DNA of 64,000 nt from Paraescarpia echinospica (Eukaryota; Annelida; Polychaeta; Sabellida; Siboglinidae), in contig CM034543.1 of NCBI GenBank assembly GCA_020002185.1, positions 6,260,431 through 6,324,430 of the forward strand, in the 5' to 3' direction. The translations under genes and the position numbers were made by a program. Positions 32,006 to 41,995 of the stretch are shown here, one piece after another. Each line of letters opens with the position of its first letter. Position 1 is the first letter of the stretch. The notes under the pieces are model-generated. The model did not search any database and was not told the DNA's origin. It was given only the letters and a program-made list of their open reading frames with translations.

Positions 32006-34399
32006 TCAAAGCGACGCATTTTGAAGTGGGTCGGACAACGACCCGGTAACTATACTTAGTTCTATCCCTGTGTTATCCAGCGGCCGGATGTTGCCGCCTT
32101 GTTTCAACTTGGTAATCAATTTGTCCCAGAAGAGCGCCTGTCCCTGGCGGTCCTGTGTCCACTCAAGATACGACTTGCTCAAGATGCCTTCAAGAGTCCG
32201 CGTCACCTGTGACGCGGGGAACTCGCGAAGGATGATGGGAACGATGACGTCACGATCCTCGGTGTTGATGCGGCTGCGCGCGAGATGCATCTCGAGGAGG
32301 CACCAGTTGCTGGAGAGGAAGTCTGGAGACAAGACGAGCACGGTGTAACGAGACATGTCGATGCTTTCCTGGATCATGTCTTCGAGTACACTGCCGGGCA
32401 GGAAGTCGCGGTGGTGGAGGATGGTGGACACGTCGTTGTCCTCCATTTGGCGCAGCAGGTCGCCGCACACCCACGCGCGGTCGTTCGAGTTGTAGCAGAT
32501 GAACGCGTCGCGTTTGTACTTCCGGTCGCGTGAGGTCGCGTCGATTGGTCCTCCTCCCTTCATCCGGTGACAACACAGCGCCACTTTCCAGCGACATCGG
32601 TACAATACATAGACGACGACAGGAATCGTCAGTACAACTACAGACAACGATACAGCAATGGGCACCGTACGACCGTTATTGTCCACGCGTACCACCAAAC
32701 GATCACCCAGTGTAGTCGCGGCATCGAATTCAACCTGCCGTGTTCCGTTCTCACCTTCACACAGCGTCTCCTCCGTGCGCAAGAAATGTACTTTAGTAGT
32801 CTTCGCCCACGTTACAAAGTCCGAAACACAGAGCAGATTGTTCGCGCTAATGTCGACGTGTATTGTTCTCTCCAAAGCCATGTTGTCAAGTTCCTTCAGC
32901 GTCGTCGTCGGCAGCGTTGTCAGATGGTTGTGGCTGATGTTTAGAAACCGAAGTGACGCTAACTTGCTCAGCTTCACAGTGAAGTTGGTGATCTCGTTCA
33001 TCGACAGATTGAGGACCTGCAGATGGGGGAGATCCAAGAATTCGTCGGGCGGGATGTTGGTGATGCGGCAGCCCGCGAGGTCAAGCAGACGTAGCTTGGT
33101 GTTGCGGGCGAACAGAGCGTGTCGTGTGTCGTTGGCGATACTCGCGCCGATGTTGTTCCTCCCGAGAAGTAGCATCGATAGTCTGGGCATATCGCTGAAG
33201 AGTGATCCCGTCAGACGCTTCATGTTGAGGTTCTGTACGTTCAGATAACGGAGAGAGCGGAGCTGGACCAACGAGAAGGACAAGGCTACAGTGGCGCGGG
33301 TGTTTGACAGATCTACGTAACGCATACTGTTGTTGCGGTTGCGAAAACACATCGGGTAGTGCCGGGTGTGAGAGTTAGCGATGTAGGTCGTGTGACTGAC
33401 CGACACCGACTCCATCCTCGGTCCAAGGTTGAGCGGCACGGCGTGGTGGCATGTCTCATCCACCGTCAGACTGAAAACGGCCTTGCCGCTGCTCATCGCG
33501 CGCTCGTTGTTTCGGCTCAGGTCGACCGTCTTGAGCCGCGGGTGCGTGTAGAACCGCACCCAGAACGACGTGATGAATACGGCGCCGAGGAACGAGTTTC
33601 CGGCGAACGACACGTACTCGATGACTGGCCAACACCGCACCGGATTGCCCTCGACGTTAAAAATGTTGTTGCTGCCCATATCGAGGTGTACCAATCCCTG
33701 ACTGGACAACCCATTGTTGAACAGAACATCGATGTCCAGCTTTGTCTCTGGGTGGCTCTCCGAGTGCACAGCATACAGTGTGAGCGTGCGCAGTTTACCC
33801 GGTGGCAGACGACGCAGTATGGCGGTGTAGTCTCCGTACATCAGCCGGTCGGCGTTGACACCGACGTGTCGGAATGACAGCGTGTCTAGCGCCGTGAGAG
33901 GAAGGAGTAAATTGGGGTGCATGTATTCCAAGTCATCTATGCCTTCCACGAACAGAGAGCGCAGATTGTTTAGTCCATTAAACGTCCTCTTCTCCATGCG
34001 ACGCCAATACAGATTACGCAGCGTCAACAACGAGATTCTCTTCACGCCTCGGAACATCTCGCGAGATGTTGACGTCACATTAAATGTGTCCAGAGTCAGT
34101 TCGCGGACATTCGCTAGGTCCGAGAACTCGAGTCGCACGACGATACGTCGCGAGAAACATTTGACCTTGACCCGTGTCGCGTTCAGTGGGAGGTCAATGA
34201 TGGTGGCGTTCACTGTCTCCACCTGGTGGTCGGGTGAGGGGACGGGGTTGCAGTGTAACACGTAGACACCCGTCTCCCACCTACACATGTACCCGGCAGG
34301 ACAGTCGGCACTTGTCGTCACCAGCAAGGAGCCACACAGAGTGAACAGGACAGCGATACGGTTAGTCACGATACACAACAAACCAGTGCAACGACTCAT
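32006..34399 (-). CDS. Toll-like receptor (LRR-TM-TIR), copy B
   Basis: Intact single-exon receptor of 797 residues, same plan as copy A: signal peptide about 1-31, LRR ectodomain, membrane helix about 579-600, TIR about 628-765 with DAFICYN, RDFLPG and FW boxes. The open frame reaches an upstream ATG at 34471 (24 more residues). I prefer the ATG at 34399 because it aligns with the only usable start of copy A and puts the hydrophobic signal sequence at the N-terminus. I count about 50 substitutions against copy A. They include a cluster of four in the signal peptide, AYT to VNA and a three-residue change in the ectodomain, and EETIRES to EDMIQES just after the BB loop in the TIR. No frameshift or stop separates the two, so both look functional. 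Confidence 0.94.
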   Translation of the reverse strand: MSRCTGLLCIVTNRIAVLFTLCGSLLVTTSADCPAGYMCRWETGVYVLHCNPVPSPDHQVETVNATIIDLPLNATRVKVKCFSRRIVVRLEFSDLANVRELTLDTFNVTSTSREMFRGVKRISLLTLRNLYWRRMEKRTFNGLNNLRSLFVEGIDDLEYMHPNLLLPLTALDTLSFRHVGVNADRLMYGDYTAILRRLPPGKLRTLTLYAVHSESHPETKLDIDVLFNNGLSSQGLVHLDMGSNNIFNVEGNPVRCWPVIEYVSFAGNSFLGAVFITSFWVRFYTHPRLKTVDLSRNNERAMSSGKAVFSLTVDETCHHAVPLNLGPRMESVSVSHTTYIANSHTRHYPMCFRNRNNSMRYVDLSNTRATVALSFSLVQLRSLRYLNVQNLNMKRLTGSLFSDMPRLSMLLLGRNNIGASIANDTRHALFARNTKLRLLDLAGCRITNIPPDEFLDLPHLQVLNLSMNEITNFTVKLSKLASLRFLNISHNHLTTLPTTTLKELDNMALERTIHVDISANNLLCVSDFVTWAKTTKVHFLRTEETLCEGENGTRQVEFDAATTLGDRLVVRVDNNGRTVPIAVSLSVVVLTIPVVVYVLYRCRWKVALCCHRMKGGGPIDATSRDRKYKRDAFICYNSNDRAWVCGDLLRQMEDNDVSTILHHRDFLPGSVLEDMIQESIDMSRYTVLVLSPDFLSSNWCLLEMHLARSRINTEDRDVIVPIILREFPASQVTRTLEGILSKSYLEWTQDRQGQALFWDKLITKLKQGGNIRPLDNTGIELSIVTGSLSDPLQNASL

Positions 34400-34620
34400 T
34401 GTACGAACAGCGCCAGGGGGACACGAACATGAACTGGTGGCGCTATTGATAGTGTCGCCGTCCTTAGTCAACTAATGTATTACTTAGAAATTGCTAAACG
34501 TTCAGAATTTACTGCCCAGACGATGACGTCACAGTTATTTATCCATCCGAGACATTCTACTGTGTCTTCTGTTTTGTCTGGAACAGAAAATTACTCCACG
34601 ATGAATATGTGTACGTGAAT
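34400..34620 (-). promoter_or_regulatory. conserved 5' flank of TLR copy B with CRE palindrome
   Basis: Nearly identical to the flank of copy A. The perfect palindrome TGACGTCA (34524-34531) lies beside a TATA-like GGATAAATA on the gene strand, about 125 bp before the preferred start codon. The same palindrome is intact in the fragment at 37051-37058 and altered in copy A. A CREB/ATF site is plausible, but no transcription start is visible. Confidence 0.45.
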
Positions 34621-34771
34621 GTAAGTAAGTAACTTTTATTTTGCAATGTAACAACGCAACATACAGTTAACACATACATGTCTTACAAATGGAAATGTGT
34701 TGCATTGTACGGATGTCACTTAGGTAAAAGCCGTCTTCCAGTGACACCATTGAAAGCTAATCATCATTACT

Positions 34772-35136
34772 CTATGGCCGTGTTCACATGGGATGCGGAT
34801 TCCAATAAGTGCAACGTGAATACCTTTCATCCGCATTAAGGTACCCGGGTTCTAATGCGGGGTAATCGATTAATTAAAATTCGACTAACCTAATTAGGAT
34901 GCGGATCAAGCCAATACGAACGCTCCGTTTCCGTTGATTCGGCGATGGCGGCGCTGCTGCATGGCAGAGGGCTATAGTCTCGCGCAGAGTACGACTGATG
35001 ACCCGCACACCACGCCCCCTGGTGCACTAATTCGGTTGGCGCTTTAATCCGGCCTAACCTTTTGTATGCGAACACAGCCGAATTAGTTGACCCACATCGT
35101 AATTCGGTTGAAAATGATATGTGAACACGGTCTATG
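34772..35136. mobile_element. inverted-repeat DNA transposon, copy B (365 bp)
   Basis: Uninterrupted version of the element in copy A. Ends share CGTGTTCACAT in inverted orientation, flanked by ATTACT and ATTACC. The interior has several ATTCGG/CCGAAT-type inverted motifs. It has no coding capacity. Confidence 0.75.
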
Positions 35137-35225
35137 ATTACCAAATCACAATCAAAACAATCGTCAAAATCATGTTAAACGATTCACTAAAATTCATGAA
35201 ATGATCCGAAAATGTTTCAAAATAA

Positions 35226-35879
35226 CGTCCGGAGCTGTTCAGTATATATTTAAGTATGTTGGTCCAAATAATGCCGTTACACAAAGATCCGTCTTATATA
35301 TGTCCAGGTCCTTTGCAGAAAGGATTTCTTTTACTGTTCCCACGTTTGTTTTAACAAGAACCCTTCCTGTATGTGTCAAGCAGTTATTGATTTTCTTTTC
35401 CCTCTTGAGGAATCTTGTTTCGGAAGCAAGTGCTACTCTCTTTGGCGTCAAATCTTCGTTTATGTATATCTGTTCGTCTCTATGGTGCTGGTTGTGGTTC
35501 TTCAGTTTGATGCGTTGGTGATTGACTTCGTCTTTCACCGCCTCACTACGAAAACGCACAATTATTGTACGTTTTCGGGGGCGTCCACGTTCTTCGGTCT
35601 TTTTTTGCCTAGGCGGTGACTTCTTTCCAGGTCACTGATACCAATGTCTTCTAACCCCAGTTTCTTTATTTTCTTGATGACTAAGTTGTTTGTGACTTCG
35701 TCTGATGTCTCTAGAATGCTGGAGATGCGGAGGTTCGGACGACGCGTGTATTGTTCACGTTTGTCCGACTCCGTCTCCAACATTTCCACCTTCTCCTTCC
35801 GCGTATGCACCTTTTTGTTGAGTATAGCAGCCTCGTTCTCCAGCTTTTCAAGGCGCGCGCTCAGTTTCAGGGCGACGTA
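35226..35879 (-). pseudogene. LINE ORF1 remnant, copy B (C-terminal part)
   Basis: Continues the ORF1 seen in copy A: coiled coil (LEKLENEAAILNKKVHTRKE), RRPNLRISSILETSDEV, SDLERSHRLGKKRP, then frame-shifted RFRSEAVKDEVNHQRIKL and YINEDLTPKRVALASETRF. It is cut at 35879 by the inserted snap-back element; the N-terminal part resumes at about 37230. Confidence 0.75.
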
Positions 35880-36750
35880 GTCAGAATGACTTATTGTGCG
35901 ATAACCCGATGTAATACAAACACTAGTCATCATAGACGAACATGCAGTTATCTTAGGGTTCCACATGAATCCCATGAAAATATGGTAATTATATATAACG
36001 ATGTTTCTAAATTTTATTTATCCAGACAGATCACAATTTGTTTTCATATATATAAGTACAATATATTACCATACAATATATATATATATATATATATATA
36101 CAATTAATACATTATATATCCATTACATTATATTTGTTTGGATAAATAAAATTTAGAAACATCGTTATATATAATTACCATATTTTCATTTTTGTGGCGA
36201 ATAAATAATTACAACAAAAACATTTACAAACAGTGCATCATAGTATACAAAATGATTTGGTTTATATTACTTTGTGAAAACATTAACAAAAAAAGTGTAA
36301 AGAAAATCAATGGTTTGGTGTCAGGATTGAACCGGCGTCGCCCGATTACAAAATAAATGATAAGAAACCAACGCGTTTACCAACTGAGCTAGCGGCACCG
36401 ACAGAAATTCACTGACAGATTTAAGTTGTTATGATAAATTGTACAACTCCTCCTTCATACATCGATATTCTAGTGATATTATGAGATTATACATGTTACT
36501 TTCTGTAGGTGGATACACTATATGATTGATGTGTATGTTTATTGGTGTAGATTATCTCCCGTTGGTTGCATTCGATATAATTATTCTGAAAACGAGCCCA
36601 AGCTCGGCGAAACCTAGTCGACGTGTACGCTCATTCGCATTCATTGTTTTGAATAAAATTGGATTCATGTGGAACCGTAAGATAACTGCTTGTTCCTCTA
36701 TGATGACTAGTGTTTGTATTACATCGGAATATTGCACAATAACTCATTCT
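35880..36750. mobile_element. snap-back element with nested inverted repeats
   Basis: The outer arms, about 35880-35972 and 36640-36745, match in reverse complement (marker AATACAAACACTAGTCATCA in the left arm). Inside, 35974-36024 and 36139-36189 are a perfect 51-bp inverted pair around an (AT)n core (about 36079-36101). A tRNA-like sequence lies at 36317-36399. The element splits the LINE ORF1 of duplicon B and is absent from copy A. Family unknown. Confidence 0.7.
36317..36399 (-). tRNA. degenerate tRNA-like sequence (pseudo-tRNA or SINE head)
   Basis: The minus strand reads TAGCTCAGTTGG (matches the internal A box) and, about 45 bases later, GGTTCAATCC (B box one base short). The terminal arms GGTGCCG/...GACACC pair with mismatches, and a T-rich Pol III-type stop lies about 20 bases downstream. 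At about 83 bases it does not fold into a normal anticodon arm: possible anticodon positions around TTTCTTA or TTTGTAA both leave unpaired stems. I therefore regard it as a pseudo-tRNA or the head of a tRNA-derived SINE; no amino acid is assigned. Confidence 0.45.
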
Positions 36751-36895
36751 GAGGCTCGTTTCTACCCAAAAGCTATCCTTGTAAACATGCTCTGAATGCA
36801 TGGAAAGGGTCGGCCTGATGCGAGTGTGAGTCATATGTGACGTCACGATACCATGTGATCGCCTAGCTCATTAAATTTTAATTTTTTGCGGGAAT

Positions 36896-37085
36896 CGCTA
36901 CACAACAAACCAGGGCAACGACTCATTGTACGAGCAGCGCCAGGGGGACACGAACATGAACTGGTGGCGCTATTGATAGTGTCGCCGTCCTTAGTCAACT
37001 AATGTATTACTTAGAAATTGCTAAACGTTCAGAATTTACTGCCCAGACGATGACGTCACAGTTATTTATCCATCCGAGACATTCT
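36896..37085 (-). pseudogene. orphan 5' end of a third TLR copy
   Basis: About 188 bp align with 34372-34560: the upstream region with TGACGTCA (37051-37058), the start codon (36925-36927 on the minus strand) and the first nine or so codons (MSRCPGLLC). The match ends abruptly on both sides. Downstream of codon nine the sequence is unrelated, so no receptor can be made. It is closer to copy B than to copy A (it keeps TGGTGGCGCTATTGATAGTG). Confidence 0.85.
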
Positions 37086-37222
37086 ACATTAAAATCGAAT
37101 TCATGCTACAATTGTATTTTTCTGTATTTTTTTAATATTCTCAAATGTTACATACTTTGTTAAACTTTGTGTACACATGGAAAACGGATTTTAGCTAATG
37201 CCTTGTTTTTATTTCCTTTAAA
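37086..37222. repeat. short repeat inverted relative to 23906-24038
   Basis: Reverse complement of the stretch next to the truncated hAT at 23.9 kb. It directly abuts the TLR 5' fragment and closes the insertion in duplicon B. Confidence 0.75.
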
Positions 37223-37229
37223 TCTGGTA

Positions 37230-37600
37230 CTCCAAACAGCCTAATCTTTGGCTAAGGCAGGAGTTTGTGGTGTTTGTGCACATGCGTTGTGGGTTGCTTA
37301 AGTTAATAAATTATTTAAAGGCCGTTAAAGTGACTGGGTGTGCTGAATGGGAGGTTCATGATGGCTGTGAAAAGCAATTGGGCGTTCTATTTCAGTGATT
37401 TGTGTTTATCAAATGTTCACTGTTAAAATGTCCATTAGCTTAGCCGTAATGGGGTCGTCGCTAGCTGAGCTGTCTTTGTACGCCCCGCGCGCGTCTTCGG
37501 CGACTTCGGCCCCATCAGTGATTGATTGTTGTCTGTGGCTGTGTACGCGGAGCTGGACTTTGATTATGCGGCTTTGATGATAGGGGCTAGCCGTCATGCA
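37230..37600 (-). pseudogene. LINE ORF1 remnant, copy B (N-terminal part)
   Basis: The minus strand carries KDSSASDDPITAKLMD, matching KDSSASDDPITANLMD in copy A (about 9600). Beyond the break the sequence continues into the part of copy A found at 21590-21730, which proves that the 9673-21583 segment is an insertion in copy A. Confidence 0.65.
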
Positions 37601-37856
37601 TCAGTTGTTTGGATGATAATTCACTACGTACGAACACTTTTGAATGAATGTCTCTTCGGGACTTCGTGCAACGTTTTCACGGAGTTTTAATCACATTACA
37701 TAGACGCGCTACACTCTTACCTAAATGCTTCTGCCCATTTTGAGAGCGAGTCAGTTCAACTGCCGTACCTTTCCTCAACCCAAAACAATCCACGTTACCA
37801 GCTAGTGACCATTATGCATACTAAGCGGTGGACACCCAACACACCAATACCCATCG

Positions 37857-37950
37857 TCCACACACACGCACACGCACACGCACACGCACACGCACACGCA
37901 CACGCACACGCACACGCATACGCACACGCACACGCGCACGCGCACACGCA
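37857..37950. repeat. (CACACG)n microsatellite
   Basis: Hexanucleotide tract of about 15 units. Copy A has only CCCACGCACACGCAT at the matching place (about 22563), so it expanded in copy B. Confidence 0.95.
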
Positions 37951-38225
37951 TACCCTGATTGTCATTCTTACCCGAATGTCCGTCAAACTTCCGTGTAGTA
38001 ATCGTCTTAACGTTTTTGCAAAACTCTCTGCATCGGCAACAAAGGTGCTGGTCGCTGTGTTCCTTGGGTCAGAGTTTTAATGACGCTACGTACAAACAGG
38101 TACGTAGTTGCAAACTTCAAAGGGTATATCACCTGCCGGCTCATTGGTTACGGCGGGTTGTCTGTCACGTGACGACTCTATCAAAGAACGCTCATGCTGA
38201 CACTACAATAAACGTGCAATGGCGC

Positions 38226-38409
38226 AAAAACTATTTTATGCGGCAGTAACAACGTAAGGGATACACAGTGGATGCATGGATACAGCGAATTGTGACCGCA
38301 GGCATAATTTAACGTGGTAGCTGCATCCCCTGGTGGATTAGGCCAGCACTAGCATGTGAGTATGATTATTTGGAGGTGTAGCACGAAGCGCGCTCCATGA
38401 ATAACCGTG
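38226..38409. other. right edge of duplicon B, nothing recognised
   Basis: Homology to copy A fades near 38225. No feature seen. Confidence 0.4.
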
Positions 38410-38658
38410 TTACTGCCATGCGCGGAGTGATACCTCATGATTTAATAAGCAGTTGTTCAAGTGTGTTTTACCCATGATCGATGGGATATTTGGATGATCG
38501 TGTACGGTAAAATGTTGCCGTTCGTATTCGGTCGGAAGAATCGGCCATTTTGTTTTTTCAAAGTACGAAAATCCAGATGTTCTATAATCGGTTTTGCTGC
38601 GGGAGTGGTCATATGGACACATGAATAATTTTTGCGTTGCCCTATTCGATATACCCAT
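38410..38658 (-). CDS. possible 82-residue protein, unidentified
   Basis: ATG-to-stop frame of 82 codons with an in-frame TAA two codons before the ATG. The product is rich in Tyr, His and Pro and contains KTDYRTSGFSYFEKTKWPIL and HPNIPSIMGKTHL. This non-repetitive, protein-like composition recalls small axonemal microtubule proteins, but I cannot identify the family. No neighbour gives a hint and no related copy exists in the window. It could also be a single exon of a larger gene or a chance frame. Confidence 0.3.
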   Translation of the reverse strand: MGISNRATQKLFMCPYDHSRSKTDYRTSGFSYFEKTKWPILPTEYERQHFTVHDHPNIPSIMGKTHLNNCLLNHEVSLRAWQ

Positions 38659-38879
38659 GTTTTAGGTTGCAGGTGACACTGGTCGCTAAAAAAACCCACC
38701 AGATTGGTAGTTGGGTTTTGCGTGAGCGATAATACAGGATATACAATGCAGGCCAGCCAAGGCTTCGGTCAGGGGTGGAAACAGTAAGTGTGGAATATTG
38801 GGGGAATTAGGTGATGGCGGGTATTGTTTGGTGTTTTTAAGGATTGTTGATGTTTCTTTAACTTAAGTAGTGTTGATAT

Positions 38880-39560
38880 GATCAGGTTTGTTCTCACTAT
38901 GAACAGTAACAGTGTAATTAGTACTGGTGTGAAGTGAAGGCTGGTAGGGCTGGGTGTTCTCTTACCATAATAAATTTGGTAACGACCAGTTCGTCCTTGT
39001 TAGAAACAGTACGTGTGAGGGGTAATTGTCAAAAATCAGTAAAGGTTGGTCGTCCTTACTGGAGACAGTAAGTGTGTAATTATTAGTGGGGATTTGTGAA
39101 AGCTGGTTGTATTGGGTGTTCCCTTAGCACAATAAGTTGGTAACTACTAGTTCGTCCTTGCTCGAAACAGAAGTGTGAGGGGTAATTGCCAAGAGTCAGT
39201 AACGTCTGGTCGTCCTTACTGGAAACAGTAAGTGTGAAATTATCAGTGGGGGTATGTTAAAGCTGGTTGTATTGAGTATTCCCTTACCACAATAAGTTGG
39301 TAACTACTAGTTCGTCCTTGCTGGAAATAGTAAGTGTGAGGGGTTGTGGGTAAAAGTCAGTAACGACTGGTCGTCCTTACTGTGGTAATAGTAAGTGTGT
39401 AATTATTAGGGGGCTATGCGAAGCCCAGTGGAATAGGTCTGTGCGATAAGGTTCGTCCTTGCGGGAAACTGTAAGTGTGAAAAGGTAGATGCGAATGGTC
39501 GCCCTTACTGATACCAGTAAGTGTGGACTTATTAGTGCTGTTATACGATGGCCGGGTGTG
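38880..39560. repeat. degenerate long tandem repeat
   Basis: Phrases such as TTCGTCCTTG, GAAACAGTAAGTGTG and GGTCGTCCTTACTG recur in the same order about every 160-190 bp, four to five times, with strong divergence. No coding content. Single copies of the motif straggle to about 39700. Confidence 0.7.
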
Positions 39561-40314
39561 TAGGATGTGTTGTTACCATTATAACGGGTGTTGTGACCAG
39601 GTTACTCCATAACGGTAACACTAGATGGGTACTTTTGGGGATGTTAGGCGATGACGGGGTTCGTTAACCATTGCTGAAACAGTTAGTGTGCGATTAATAC
39701 TCATGTTAACTGACAGCTGTCAGAACGGATAGTAATGGTTGTTGTTCGCTCGAATATCGTCATACCGGGAGCCAGCAGAAAGTAAACGGGCTGCAACAAT
39801 GAGTTTAAGATTAAAACATTGTAATGGTCATAACTGCTGCTGTGTTGGTTGCTGCTGCACGGGCGTGGTGTCAGCTAGTGCTGGGTAATGTGATGGGTAT
39901 AATGTAGTGTTGGGGAGTCTGCAGTAAACACGAAATAGAAGTGTGTGTGATGTCGGGTTCATGTGCCAGTTTGTCGCTGAAGTATGGACCTAAATCCTGA
40001 GCAGGGCCGTGTCAAAGCGATCGTGTGCATATTGCTTCAGGGATAGTAGCTCCAAAGCGCACTCACTCATACTGTATGTTGCAAATACAATAATATTCCA
40101 CAGAACGATAAGGTGTGAGGCCATGGAAATGTCTTCCAAGGTAACAAAATGTATAACCAAGAATGGATTGTCGTGTGGAAACTAGCCGGTCACATCGGGT
40201 TTCTTGTCCCTCACAGTTAAGGGGGGTGTTGTTGAAGTCCGTTAGAGGGGTTAACAATAATTTAGTTGACGGGGTAATTAGGAATGTTGGAACAGGCAGT
40301 GATTGGGATTAAAG
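39561..40314. other. gene-poor spacer
   Basis: GT-rich DNA with a few isolated copies of the upstream repeat motif. No gene or RNA recognised. Confidence 0.4.
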
Positions 40315-40740
40315 GAGTTGAACGACGCTGTGGTTAGAGAAACCGACAGGATTCAATAGGTGATTGTGGAAACCAACGTGGTTCGGTAGGTGGTTGTGGA
40401 AACGGACATGGTTCAGTAGGTGGTTGTGGAAACCGACGTGGTTCGGTAGTGGTTGTTGAAACTGACGTGGTTCAGTAGGTGGTTGTGAAAACTGACGTGG
40501 TTTAGTATTGGTTGTTCGAACTGACATGGTTCAGTAGGTGGTTGTGGCAACCGACGTGGTTCGGTAGTGGTTGGAACTGACATGGTTCAGTAGGTGGTTG
40601 TGGAAACCGACGTGGTTCGGTAGTGATTGTTGGAACTGACATGGTTCAGTAGGTGGTTGAGAAAACCGACATGGTTCGGTAGGGGTTGTAGAAACCGACA
40701 TGGTTCGGTAGGGGTTGTGGAAACCGACGTGGTTCGGGAT
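40315..40740. repeat. about 30-bp minisatellite, 13-14 copies
   Basis: Units with core GTTGTGGAAACCGACGTGG and TTCGGTAGG, with 25-31 bp spacing and two subtypes (GAAACCGAC and GAACTGAC). Minus-strand open frames reading NHVGFHNHL repeatedly are translations of the array. Confidence 0.95.
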
Positions 40741-41335
40741 AGTGTTGGTTTGATGACCATCATGGTTATTGGTAATGAAGAACGGCTTATGGTCGACTGA
40801 ATATGTTAAAATGACTGGAAGTTGACTGGGTAACAGGGACTGTTCGTGTATTATAATGGTGACCTGCATTTGGTTGACGGGTTTATGTGAACCGGTCGGA
40901 TTGACTGTGGTTTGCAGTAATACTATGCGAAGGGAATTCCAGGGTCAATGGAATCATTTTTAACCGATGGTGTGGAATAATGTGAGTCAGTCTGGGTTTT
41001 AATTAATTATATTTAACCACCTGGGAGCGATACAATATATTTATAACCGACAGTGGTCTGTAGGTCAGTAAGTAATACAGGTTTCCCTAAAAAGGTGAGT
41101 TTATGACACGGCAGGTAGTGTCTAATTGAAAATGGTACACAGTTGCTATAGCAGGATGTCTCTAATCAATGTTTATAGAAGCAGTAGAGGGTTCTCAGAT
41201 GGATGTACGTGTCATCATCATCCAGGGTGCAGTATGAACGGACATGTCGAAACCGTATATTTTGTTTTTAGTTCTTTGGGACGAAGGTCCAAAAAACTAT
41301 TGCCATCACTCTGCGTCCGACGTCCGCCGTTAGCT
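40741..41335. other. gene-poor spacer
   Basis: No supported gene. The open frame at 41126-41383 has no recognisable domain and runs into the next repeat. Confidence 0.4.
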
Positions 41336-41995
41336 GCCGCCTCTCAGAAAACGTTCAGTAACATTTTCTCAAATTTTGCATAGGCGTATCTTAAAAAAAA
41401 CTGGTAATTTTTCACATTTTGACTATTTTTTCAAAAATTCTTCAGTAACTTTTTCTCAAATTTTGCACATACATTTCATGTGGTAGTGTCACTGTATACA
41501 ACAAATCTGTATTTGATTGAATCATTCTAAGGGCACCTAATGGCCCCCCAAAAAAGACCCAAAAACTGTTAATTTTCACATTTTGCCTATTTTTTCAAAA
41601 AACTCCTCAGTAACTTTTTCTCTAATTTTGCATAGACATTTCATGTGGTAGTGCTACTATACACAAGAAATTTGTATTTGATTGAATCATTCTAAGGGCA
41701 CCAAAGATCCCCTAAAATGCTAAATTTGCTAACTAAATTGTCTACTGTATGAGAACAGACCTGCAGCTCTAATTATAACTGGCTGGCTACACCCCGTCAC
41801 ACAACATCTGTCACATGCGGAGTCTGTGTCTTGCATGGATCAGAGGTTGTCTTTTATGGTTTATTTCAAAAACTGTTCAGTAACTTTTTCTCTAATTTTG
41901 CATAGACGTCTCTTTAGATAGTGTCACTGTACTCAAGAAATTTGTATTCGATTGAATCATTCCAAGGGCACATCAGGGCCTCCCAAAAAGCTAAA
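41336..41995. repeat. imperfect ~150-bp repeats, four copies
   Basis: The phrases CAGTAACTTTTTCTCAAATT, TTTGCATAGACATTTCATG, TAGTGTCACTGTA, AAATTTGTATTTGATTGAAT and CATTCTAAGGGCACC recur in order at about 41345 (partial), 41440-41560, 41605-41705 and 41875-41975. The family is unknown; it resembles a dispersed intergenic repeat that duplicated locally. Confidence 0.8.

Larger units (their letters stand above)
30426..38225. repeat. TLR duplicon, copy B
   Basis: Direct copy of the 2806-22835 block. The TLR coding sequences align codon for codon. Copy B is interrupted at about 30690-30905 (minisatellite), 31090-31425 (minisatellite) and 35880-37228 (snap-back element, TLR 5' fragment and a dispersed repeat), and its CACACG tract at 37857-37950 is expanded. 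It lacks the LINE, the 11.9-kb insertion and the RT fragment present in copy A. Confidence 0.85.

Noticed and set aside
34400..34471. Upstream ATG adding 24 residues to TLR copy B
   Set aside because: Copy A has an in-frame stop and a frame change in this stretch, and the extension would bury the signal peptide; the conserved downstream ATG is preferred.
40309..40869. His/Asn-rich repeat proteins on the minus strand
   Set aside because: Translation of the ~30-bp minisatellite with no flanking gene signals.
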